A DNA stretch of 8,128 bases from a bacterium. GTDB lineage: Bacteria; Zixibacteria; MSB-5A5; GN15; FEB-12. The translations under genes were made by a program, and so were the position numbers. The notes beneath the pieces are model-generated. The model saw only the letters and a list, made by a program, of their open reading frames with translations, did no database searches and was not told where the DNA came from. The stretch is from positions 1-8,128 of the forward strand of contig DAOWIM010000276.1 in assembly GCA_030640905.1 (NCBI GenBank). Reading direction: 5' to 3'. Of this stretch, positions 1 to 6,198 are shown one piece after another (position 1 is the first letter of the stretch; each line of letters opens with the position of its first letter).

Positions 1-69
1 GGTCGAGTTGCTTTAGCTGATCCATTCAGTTTCAATCCTCATGCAATCATGTTTATCGCGTCTATTTAG
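1..69 (+). CDS. Possible C-terminal end of an upstream gene (partial)
   Basis: Frame 1 is open from the window edge for 22 codons (ending ...HAIMFIASI) and stops at TAG 67-69. The other two plus frames hit stops within the first 18 bases. The fragment is too short to assign a family or function, and an open stretch of 22 codons can arise by chance. Support for it being real is indirect: the following mobile element duplicated TTAG, whose last three bases are this stop codon, exactly as happened at the protease gene downstream. The gene body lies outside the window. Confidence 0.33.
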   Translation, partial: GRVALADPFSFNPHAIMFIASI

Positions 70-233
70 TAGGCTGTTGAAAAACTCCTTATAGTGGTGC
101 TATGACGGCGGACACAAGGCCCGCCGCTACGCGATGAGGGGCTGTCGTCCCGCGTAGAGGGCGGCTTTATGTCGCCCGTCCTCAACCGCACGTTACAGTG
201 AACTTATAGCAAGATCGCTTTTTCAACAACCTA
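70..233. mobile_element. MITE-like element, copy 1, with TTAG target duplication
   Basis: This is a 164-bp non-coding element with terminal inverted repeats. The left end reads TAGGCTGTTGAAAAA; the right end, reverse-complemented, reads TAGGTTGTTGAAAAA. It is flanked by the direct repeat TTAG at 66-69 and 234-237, consistent with a 4-bp target duplication. No transposase is encoded, so it must have been moved in trans. Copy 2 lies at 3440-3602 in the opposite orientation; the two share an identical 28-bp core (150-177 here, 3495-3522 there on the other strand). YTAR-type 4-bp target sites are known for IS5-group elements, which would fit, but the parent transposon cannot be named from this window. 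Confidence 0.85.
107..177. repeat. Two divergent CGCGTAG hairpin units inside MITE copy 1
   Basis: Two related hairpin units are arranged back to back. The minus-strand unit (107-133) reads CGCGTAG, then a GGCGG/CCGCC stem around a CCTTGTGT-type loop. The plus-strand unit (151-177) reads CGCGTAG, then a GGGCG/CGCCC stem around GCTTTATGT. They are separated by 17 bp, the same spacing as in copy 2. The same unit occurs without the MITE ends at 7090-7117. Confidence 0.7.
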
Positions 234-263
234 TTAGTATAAGAAAAAGGCAGTTGGCGCCTG

Positions 264-292
264 TTTACAAGAGACAATTTGGGTATTATTAT
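264..292 (+). promoter_or_regulatory. Putative sigma70-type promoter upstream of the protease gene
   Basis: TTTACA (264-269) and TATTAT (287-292) are separated by exactly 17 bp; each differs from the consensus at one base. Transcription would begin near 299, giving a leader of about 210 nt before the protease start at 512. The area is A+T rich, so a chance match is possible. A TATCTTG box at 313-319, like those before two other genes here, is an alternative but has no convincing -35 box. Confidence 0.4.
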
Positions 293-333
293 GATTATGC
301 TGGGACAAAGGTTATCTTGACGATAGCAGGCCG

Positions 334-492
334 ATGTTGAACCATTATGCAGCAAATGGCTTTATTGTCTCAAACAAACTTGCGGCTGGCTGCGTCTCTA
401 TGTTTAAGCAGTTGAGTTACAACAAGATGGCGCCCAGCTTCCGGACCGAGCCCGGCATGTCATTCGCTTCCAAATATGGAGGTGAATCCTAA
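334..492 (+). CDS. Doubtful 52-residue upstream ORF (leader ORF?)
   Basis: An ATG at 334 opens a 52-codon frame (MLNHYAANGF...) ending at TAA 490-492, just 20 nt before the protease start. No family is recognised, no signal peptide or membrane segment is visible, and only a weak AGG lies before the ATG. Two things argue for a second look. A TATCTTG box (313-319) ends 14 nt before this ATG, the same spacing as before the beta-helix gene at 4865. Its last codons also run through GGAGGTGA (478-485), so ribosomes reading it would reach the protease ribosome-binding area. Chance is still the simpler explanation. Confidence 0.18.
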   Translation: MLNHYAANGFIVSNKLAAGCVSMFKQLSYNKMAPSFRTEPGMSFASKYGGES

Positions 493-498
493 TTTTGT

Positions 499-502
499 GG
501 AG
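499..502 (+). promoter_or_regulatory. Ribosome-binding site that decides the protease start
   Basis: GGAG at 499-502 sits 9 nt before ATG 512, which begins a typical signal peptide. It would fall too close to ATG 503 (0 nt) and lies downstream of ATG 476. A longer anti-SD match, GGAGGTGA at 478-485, is further upstream and could instead serve the in-frame GTG at 497, with somewhat long spacing. The start at 512 is preferred. Confidence 0.6.
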
Positions 503-511
503 ATGAGAAGT

Positions 512-3439
512 ATGAAAATCAGCCTGACAGCGTTGTGCATAACATTATTGATTCTGAGCGGCGGGTCCGCCCTCGCAGGTAAGATTGATAACGGCCTGAG
601 GCAGAAAATGGCCGCAACCTCCGGCGACAGTACGATCACTGTCTTGATCAAACTTCCCCGGTTCACCAGTGCTCAATCGCTTAAGGCTTCGGTGAACGCT
701 TCTTCCAAGACTCGGGCCGGACGATACACCAATGCTGCCCGACGCCTCAAGGAAAATCATGCTTCATCTCAACGTGGCTTGATCCAACGCCTCCGCACAA
801 TGGAGATACGTCAACTTGTCACCAACATCCGACCTTACTGGATTGCAAACATGGTCGCCGTTGACATTCGAGCCGACCAGATTGACAACCTCTCCCGACG
901 ACTCGATATCGAAATAATTTATGACTCGCCGAAAATCATCTTTGATCAACCGGAAACAGAAAAAGACCAAACGGCCAACCTCTCCTCGGCCTTAGGCGTT
1001 GAACCGAATCTCACTTATATCAACGCCGACCAAGCCTGGGACGCTGGCTACACCGGCGCCGGTCGCTTAGTATGTTCTTTTGACACCGGCGTGCGGGGCG
1101 ACCATCCGGCTCTGACAAATAGTTGGAAGGGCAACGACGGTGACTCAGCCGCGGCCTGGTTTGACCCGCGCTTCAACGAGTCCTATCCTCATCAGGCATC
1201 GACCGATCACGGCACCCATACAATGGGCATAATGGTGGGGCATACCGAGACCGACCCTGTTGACACTGTTGGTGTTGCCATTGGCGCTAAGTGGATTTCG
1301 GCGGCGGTTATGGATGTAGACGGCACATCGCTGATCGACGGTTTTGAATGGGTAGCCGATCCTGATGGTAACCCTAACACGGTCGATGACGTCCCCGATG
1401 TGATCGGGCATAGCTGGGGTGTTCAGGATATCGCCTGCGAAAACATGTTCTACGATCTGATAGACAATCTCGAAGCGCTTGGTATAGTCAATATCTTCTC
1501 GGCCGGTAACGAGGGTTCGACCGCGTCATCTCTCCGCAACCCGGCCAACCGAGCCAACGATTCGCTTGACTGTTTTGCCATCGGTAACGTAGACCAGAGA
1601 ACAACTCCACCGGTAATCTATCCATCGTCTTCGCGGGGACCATCCGACTGCTTCGGGGAGGGTATTAAGCCGAACGTCTGTGCTCCGGGGTACCGAATCC
1701 GTTCAAGCCTGCCGAACGGCTCATACGGAATTAAGACCGGCACATCGATGGCTGCCCCACACGTTGCCGGATTGGTGGCGCTGCTACGCCAGAAAAACCC
1801 CAACGCCACGGTCGATGAAATCAAAACCGCTATCCTGACATCAACTCAGACCTACGACTGGAGCGACCTGCCCAATAACGACTTTGGCTGGGGTGTGATT
1901 GATTGCATGGCCGCCCTCAACGCTCTGCCCGCCGCCGGTGCTGATCCTGAAGTCCGCGTTTACACCTACGATCATCCAACAGTTGCAGCCGGGGGGACAA
2001 TCTCGGGAACAATTGCCCTGCAGAATCTCGGCGGCAGTGTGTCTAACGTAGTGGCCAAAATAACCGGAACCAACGTCGCTCTCACCGTTCTGGCCGACTC
2101 AGCTTACTTCGGAACTATCGGCGCCAATGACACAACCCGTTCATCCGACCTGATCAGGGCGACGGTGGCTGATTCAGTCTCCGATGGTTCGGCGCTGTCG
2201 GTGGATCTTCTCATCACCGGTGACGGCGGCTATTCCAAAACTGTTAAGCTTTACTTCGTTGTCGGTGATCGCCTGCAACGTTCCATGAAAACCGTGATGG
2301 GGCACAACGTACAGTTTACGATCTCCAATTTTGGCACGTATGGTTTCGGGCCGGGATCGTTCTTCCCCGCCGGCGGTGATGGCTTCACGTTTGGCGGTGG
2401 CAACAATGATCTGTATGAATGCGGCCTGATGATCGGGTTGAGTCCTGACTATATTTCCGATGGCGTCCGCAATATTATCGGCGAACCGGACGGTGATTTC
2501 AAAGTCGCCCCTGGTGGCAATCTCATCTACACCTCTCCCACCGAGACGGCCTTCGAAGAAACAGTGTCGCGTTTTACCGATGATCGAGCCGAGTCACCGA
2601 TGTCGATTGAGGTGACCCAGAAGACGTTCACCTACACAACGCTTGCGGACAACAATCTCGTCATCCTGCAGTACATTTTGAAGAACAACAACACGGCGAT
2701 TCTGTATCCGCTCTATGTCGGCATCTATGCTGACTGGGATGATTCAGTTTACAACCAGAATGCCGGTGGCTACGATGCCACCAGCGGTTTGCTATGGACT
2801 GCCTACAACAATAGTGTCTCGAAGCTGAAGTATCGTGGTCTTAAACTTCTCCACGGCGAGCTTTCCTCTGCTCTAACCCAGACCAGCTCTACCATTATCT
2901 ACCCTGAAGGTTTCACTGAGGCTGAAAAGTACCTGTCCCTGATAGCAGGAACCGGTTCTGCGGGAACCTACGCCAATTCTCAGACCGATGTCAACCAGGT
3001 GATGGCTGCCGGGCCACTCAATCTAAGTCCGGGTGGTATCGACACAGTGGCGTTTGCATTTGTTGCCGGTCTTGACTCGGCAACGTTCGTTGAAGTTGCC
3101 CAAACAGCTACCTACGCCGCCGCGGCTTACAACGATATTGTCCTTGATGTCGAGCAACCGGTCCAGCAGAGCCTGCCGACCACTTTCGCACTGCATCAAA
3201 ATTTCCCCAATCCGTTCAACCCGGCGACGACGATATCGTTCGATCTGCCGAGGGCGTCCGATTACACTCTGACGATCTACAATCTGCTGGGACAAAAGGT
3301 CGAAAAGGTAGATGGACGAGCCAGAGCAGGACAGGTCAAGTATGTATGGGATGCAAAGGGGCACGCTTCCGGGATATATCTCTATCGAATTGACGCCGGA
3401 GACTTCACCGCCTCCAGAAAAATGCTCCTCCTGAAATAG
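512..3439 (+). CDS. Secreted subtilisin-family (S8) serine protease with type IX secretion sorting domain
   Basis: This 975-residue protein should hydrolyse peptide bonds outside the cell. Residues 1-22 (MKISLTALCITLLILS...ALA) form a signal peptide. About 25-165 look like a propeptide region. The S8 catalytic domain follows, with Asp191 in SFDTGV, His233 in DHGTHT, oxyanion Asn333 in SAGNEG and Ser412 in GTSMAAPHVAG, so the triad is complete. About 477-586 look like an Ig/CARDB-like beta domain. About 587-880 is a Gly/Asn/aromatic-rich beta region with no recognised family. Residues 888-975 are a type A sorting domain (QNFPNPFNPATTISFDLP, YNLLGQKV, SGIYLYRI), normally cleaved when the protein is attached to or released from the cell surface. 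An in-frame ATG at 476 would add 12 residues ahead of the signal peptide and lacks a ribosome-binding site. The TAG stop lies inside the target duplication of MITE copy 2. Substrate unknown. Confidence 0.95.
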   Translation: MKISLTALCITLLILSGGSALAGKIDNGLRQKMAATSGDSTITVLIKLPRFTSAQSLKASVNASSKTRAGRYTNAARRLKENHASSQRGLIQRLRTMEIRQLVTNIRPYWIANMVAVDIRADQIDNLSRRLDIEIIYDSPKIIFDQPETEKDQTANLSSALGVEPNLTYINADQAWDAGYTGAGRLVCSFDTGVRGDHPALTNSWKGNDGDSAAAWFDPRFNESYPHQASTDHGTHTMGIMVGHTETDPVDTVGVAIGAKWISAAVMDVDGTSLIDGFEWVADPDGNPNTVDDVPDVIGHSWGVQDIACENMFYDLIDNLEALGIVNIFSAGNEGSTASSLRNPANRANDSLDCFAIGNVDQRTTPPVIYPSSSRGPSDCFGEGIKPNVCAPGYRIRSSLPNGSYGIKTGTSMAAPHVAGLVALLRQKNPNATVDEIKTAILTSTQTYDWSDLPNNDFGWGVIDCMAALNALPAAGADPEVRVYTYDHPTVAAGGTISGTIALQNLGGSVSNVVAKITGTNVALTVLADSAYFGTIGANDTTRSSDLIRATVADSVSDGSALSVDLLITGDGGYSKTVKLYFVVGDRLQRSMKTVMGHNVQFTISNFGTYGFGPGSFFPAGGDGFTFGGGNNDLYECGLMIGLSPDYISDGVRNIIGEPDGDFKVAPGGNLIYTSPTETAFEETVSRFTDDRAESPMSIEVTQKTFTYTTLADNNLVILQYILKNNNTAILYPLYVGIYADWDDSVYNQNAGGYDATSGLLWTAYNNSVSKLKYRGLKLLHGELSSALTQTSSTIIYPEGFTEAEKYLSLIAGTGSAGTYANSQTDVNQVMAAGPLNLSPGGIDTVAFAFVAGLDSATFVEVAQTATYAAAAYNDIVLDVEQPVQQSLPTTFALHQNFPNPFNPATTISFDLPRASDYTLTIYNLLGQKVEKVDGRARAGQVKYVWDAKGHASGIYLYRIDAGDFTASRKMLLLK

Positions 3440-3602
3440 GGGCTTGTTGAAAAAGTCTTCTCGCAACATGATTTTGATCTGTGTGTTTAAGAAAGGGCGA
3501 CATAAAGCCGCCCTCTACGCGGTAAATCAGCTCCTACCCGCGTAGGGGCGGGGCTTGTCTCCGCCCTTGTTGCACCCGTAATAGGAGTTTATCAACAAGC
3601 CC
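3440..3602. mobile_element. MITE-like element, copy 2, with ATAG target duplication
   Basis: This is a 163-bp non-coding element with ends GGGCTTGTTGAAAAA and, reverse-complemented on the right, GGGCTTGTTGATAAA. It is flanked by ATAG at 3436-3439 and 3603-3606. The left ATAG contains the TAG stop of the protease gene. Read on the minus strand it aligns along its length with copy 1 at 70-233. In both copies the end lies exactly 5 nt outside TGTTGA. Before insertion the protease and the convergent gene would have been separated by only 17 bp (3607-3623). The element may now act as a structured spacer or terminator between them; that role is inference, as no T-tract follows its hairpins. Confidence 0.87.
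3495..3566. repeat. Two divergent CGCGTAG hairpin units inside MITE copy 2
   Basis: The minus-strand unit 3495-3521 is identical to 151-177. The plus-strand unit 3539-3566 reads CGCGTAG, then a GGGCGG/CCGCCC stem around a GGCTTGTCT-type loop. The separation is 17 bp, as in copy 1. The 3539-3566 unit matches the isolated copy at 7090-7117 except at four bases, all in the stem. Confidence 0.7.
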
Positions 3603-3623
3603 ATAGCGTGAGGCCGCCGAGCC

Positions 3624-4718
3624 TTACCGCAGAAAAGTAACGGCACGAATACCGTACTTGCGTTGAAGTAATGCGGCCTCTTCCGGTCGATGCGCAAATA
3701 CAATCAGGCGGTCACTGGTGATATCACCAAAATCAAAGTCCCCCCGGTGGCGATATTCTTTTTCGGTTCGCCAGTCAGTAATCGCACCGGCAGACTGGGT
3801 GAGCCACGGGTCAATATCGGCGGGCAATCGTTCACCCTTTTTGGTATATCTAACCTGCATGATACCACTTGCCAGAGCGCATTCTCTATCGATTCCAATT
3901 CCATATGGCTCAAATGACATTTGCCGATACCTCGCCCGCCATTTCATCAACGGTATTACTTCTGCCGGTGCCAGCGAAGAAAACGAGACGGTAGCGATAT
4001 CCCGCGGCATGTGTCTGGAAGATGCCACGATCAATCTCCTATCCAACATGCAGTGAAGAGTCGCCATTGCCGAGCGCGGGTAAGAGTCGGAAGATATAAT
4101 TGCTCGATAATAATCAATCAGTTTCTCACCGGGCCAGGCAGAATTAGCCGCTCTGGTCCAATGAATAATGTAATCGTTGCCGATACTGGCCAGTTCCGAA
4201 CTCAACTGTGAATCTTCCAAATTGTACGACAGAGGGCGATCACGCTGAGAGTGTTCTGTCTGAAACGAGAGCTTAAGCTCTTTTCCAGTCTTTCTTGCAA
4301 CTTCAAGGAGGGAGCGAAGATTCCCTCCCTCTCTAATCGCAACGGGTATCAACAGATCGGCCGCCTTCACCACTGCACGATCTCGCACCGGTCGCAACTC
4401 TTCGGTTTGATCAACGGTCGGAGCGACCCGGCGGAATTCGGTACGCTCTGCCTTCAGGCTGAACTGATCCTGCAAAAAGGCAGACTGTTCCCGCAACCGA
4501 TCTTCAGTCTCGGCGAGTACGTAAATAACCATCGGAATATTCATATCCGATGCCAGAGACAATTGCAATTCCCAGGTCGGCATACCGTGAGACGTCACCA
4601 GCGTGCGACCGGACGAAGCCACCCATCTGACAGCCTCGACTGTCTTCTGCACCCATACTGATTCACCGGAGGGATGCATCGCCTGACGCGATATGAAAAT
4701 AGCTGCTGTCTCATTCAC
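3624..4718 (-). CDS. Uncharacterised two-part protein with SLOG/DprA-like N-terminal half
   Basis: This 364-residue protein has no signal peptide or membrane segment, so it is predicted to be cytoplasmic. Residues 1-150 resemble a Rossmann-type SLOG (DprA/LOG-like) nucleotide-binding fold: a first strand AAIFIS, then SGRTLVTSHGM (36-46), a strand IPMVIYV (61-67), and RDRAVVKAADLLIPVAIREG followed by GNLRSLLEVARKTGKEL (112-148), which fits the GG-and-helix element of that fold. Residues about 183-364 form a second part with HWTRAANSAWPGE (186-198), YPRSAMATL, FEPYGIGIDRECALASG (269-285) and DWRTEKEYRHRGDFDF (315-330). That layout reminds me of uncharacterised families of the DUF2971/AbiGi kind, but this is from memory. 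The start is GTG at 4718; TGA lies 11 codons upstream in frame and no ATG intervenes. Reaction and partners are unknown. It is convergent with the protease gene and divergent from the beta-helix gene. Confidence 0.85.
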   Translation of the reverse strand: MNETAAIFISRQAMHPSGESVWVQKTVEAVRWVASSGRTLVTSHGMPTWELQLSLASDMNIPMVIYVLAETEDRLREQSAFLQDQFSLKAERTEFRRVAPTVDQTEELRPVRDRAVVKAADLLIPVAIREGGNLRSLLEVARKTGKELKLSFQTEHSQRDRPLSYNLEDSQLSSELASIGNDYIIHWTRAANSAWPGEKLIDYYRAIISSDSYPRSAMATLHCMLDRRLIVASSRHMPRDIATVSFSSLAPAEVIPLMKWRARYRQMSFEPYGIGIDRECALASGIMQVRYTKKGERLPADIDPWLTQSAGAITDWRTEKEYRHRGDFDFGDITSDRLIVFAHRPEEAALLQRKYGIRAVTFLR

Positions 4719-4820
4719 TGGAATAATCTCATCGCCACTTTTCTCTCCAAATCAACCCCACCTCCGGATTCACCGGCCAAAGCTACAATTGGTATCTGTC
4801 AAATCCGAGAGTTTTTTTCG

Positions 4821-4850
4821 TTTATGTCGCCACGGGAAATTGCTATCTTG
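4821..4850 (+). promoter_or_regulatory. Putative extended -10 promoter directly before the beta-helix gene
   Basis: TATCTT (4844-4849) is preceded by TGC, making an extended -10 (TGnTATCTT). The hexamer 17 bp upstream, TTTATG (4821-4826), is a poor -35. The start site would be near 4856-4858, leaving a leader of only about 7-9 nt before ATG 4865. The same TATCTTG box, followed by AGCTATGAAA, precedes the lipoprotein gene. Confidence 0.45.
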
Positions 4851-4864
4851 CAACCCAACGAGCT

Positions 4865-6124
4865 ATGAAACGCACCGAGATCACGCTCCGGGGTTTGATG
4901 ATGAAGTTTGCCAGGTTCACTGTTCTTTCGTTATTGTTTCTATCTTTGGTTCATGTAGTGGTTAGCCATAGCGCCACTCTTATTGTCAGTCGCGGTTCCG
5001 ATCTACAGTCGGTCGTTGACTATGCCGGTGACGGCGACACTATCGCACTTGCCGGCAAGAATTTCGAAGCCCGACCAACCGCTTTCACCGACTCGCTCTG
5101 CGGCAACTGCGAGGATTCACAGACCGACGTTCCCGGAACCTACGGGTTTATTATCAAAAACAAATCGCTGGTGATAATCGGCGACAGTCGCCAGCGGAGT
5201 CGTCTGGTAACAAACGCTGGATATGGTGTCTATATCGTCAATTCACCTTACACCGAAATCCGCAACCTCACTATCACCGGCGGAAAACGCGACCCCTACG
5301 AATTTGCCACCAACGCCGCTATCGTAGTGCGAAACTCCAGAGTTAACGTGATCGACGTTGATATTCGCGATAACAATCATCGTTCGTCCGACAGCACGGT
5401 CATTTCAGGTATCGGTGGCATCATTGGTCGCGAGGGTGCCGAAATCACGATCCGCAACTGCACTATCACCGACTGCAGTTGGGATGGTGTCGCACTCTAC
5501 CGGGGAGCAGTGGCAACGATCATTGACTGCCGAATAGAAAACGGACGAGGAGCCGGTATCGGCGTTACATGGGATGCCGCCTGCTTCGCCTACCGCAACG
5601 ACATCAGCGGATACTGGAAAGGGGTTGGAGCTTTCGGTACCTCATGGGTGATAGCCCGCAACAATGTTGTTCACGACAATCTCGGATGGGGCATGGTGGC
5701 CAGCGGGCATTCTTATATGGACATCTCCAACAATGTCGTCCATCACAACGGCAATTGTGGTATAGCGCCTTGGGGCAGTGAGAGCCGGGGACGAATCGCC
5801 AACAACATTGTCACCGAAAACGGATGGCGTGAGTACTGGGTTTGCCCCTGTGTAGGTATCTGGAACTATGGTGACTGGGCCAAGTGGGATTTCTCACACA
5901 ACATCGTATGGAACAACAAAGATGGTCAATATCAGGACATCTGGGATCAAACCGGTCGAAACGGAAACCTCAGCACTGACCCGATGTTTGTCGATGATGT
6001 TGGCTTCATGCTCCAGCCCGGCTCACCCGCTCTCAACGCCGGCGACTCGACTATCTACAATGTCGATGGCAGCCGGTCACACATCGGTCTTCATGGTGGA
6101 CCGCAAGCACCCACAAAACGGTAG
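4865..6124 (+). CDS. Secreted right-handed parallel beta-helix repeat protein
   Basis: This 419-residue protein is probably extracellular or periplasmic. A hydrophobic signal segment covers about 14-37 (FARFTVLSLLFLSLVHVVVS). DLQSVVDYAGDGDTIALAG (46-64) is the usual entry to a beta-helix (the 'GDTI' turn). About 95-355 hold repeated short strands and asparagine turns typical of PbH1 rungs, for example YIVNSPYTEIRNLTITGG, ITIRNCTITDCSWDGVALY and ARNNVVHDNLGWGMV. DPMFVDDVGFMLQPGSPALNAGD (372-394, read as DPMF ... PGSPALNAG) is the usual closing segment of this family. The fold occurs in pectate lyase-like and NosD-like proteins; no catalytic residues could be assigned, so a sugar-binding or lyase role is only possible. 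There is no type IX sorting tail. ATG 4898 or 4901 would give a more standard signal peptide; neither has a ribosome-binding site, so the start is uncertain. Confidence 0.88.
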   Translation: MKRTEITLRGLMMKFARFTVLSLLFLSLVHVVVSHSATLIVSRGSDLQSVVDYAGDGDTIALAGKNFEARPTAFTDSLCGNCEDSQTDVPGTYGFIIKNKSLVIIGDSRQRSRLVTNAGYGVYIVNSPYTEIRNLTITGGKRDPYEFATNAAIVVRNSRVNVIDVDIRDNNHRSSDSTVISGIGGIIGREGAEITIRNCTITDCSWDGVALYRGAVATIIDCRIENGRGAGIGVTWDAACFAYRNDISGYWKGVGAFGTSWVIARNNVVHDNLGWGMVASGHSYMDISNNVVHHNGNCGIAPWGSESRGRIANNIVTENGWREYWVCPCVGIWNYGDWAKWDFSHNIVWNNKDGQYQDIWDQTGRNGNLSTDPMFVDDVGFMLQPGSPALNAGDSTIYNVDGSRSHIGLHGGPQAPTKR

Positions 6125-6159
6125 ATAGATCCGTGCCGTCCCGGTTGATACAGTTCTAA

Positions 6160-6189
6160 TTGACGACACGCGATTTTCTGCCTATCTTG
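6160..6189 (+). promoter_or_regulatory. Strong sigma70-type promoter of the lipoprotein gene
   Basis: TTGACG (6160-6165, five of six to consensus) and TATCTT (6183-6188) are separated by exactly 17 bp. Predicted initiation near 6195 falls about 4 nt before ATG 6199, so the message would be nearly leaderless. The TTG of this -35 box is also in frame with the lipoprotein and could be mistaken for its start codon. Confidence 0.6.
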
Positions 6190-6198
6190 AGATTAGCT

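Noticed and set aside
70..233. CRISPR-like or tRNA-like structure in the palindromic element
   Set aside because: There are only two scattered copies with matched ends and target duplications and no regular spacers; no cloverleaf could be drawn.
476..511. Upstream in-frame ATG 476 as protease start
   Set aside because: There is no ribosome-binding site before it, and it would put 12 extra residues with two acidic ones ahead of a normal signal peptide. GGAG favours 512.
3023..3469. Minus-strand 148-codon frame over the protease C-terminus
   Set aside because: It is antisense to the well-supported type IX sorting domain, has Arg-rich shadow composition and no ribosome-binding site.
3718..4661. 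Several plus-strand frames of 75-136 codons across 3690-4661
   Set aside because: All are antisense to the SLOG-like gene and have low-quality composition (Arg, Ser and His rich), typical of shadows.
4797..4802. Minus-strand TTGACA as the promoter of the SLOG-like gene
   Set aside because: The -35 is perfect, but no acceptable -10 lies 16-18 bp away (TGGCCG at 17 bp), so no promoter is claimed.
6160..6198. TTG 6160 as lipoprotein start
   Set aside because: The codon is the beginning of the TTGACG -35 box, there is no ribosome-binding site, and the extension would displace the lipoprotein signal from the N-terminus.
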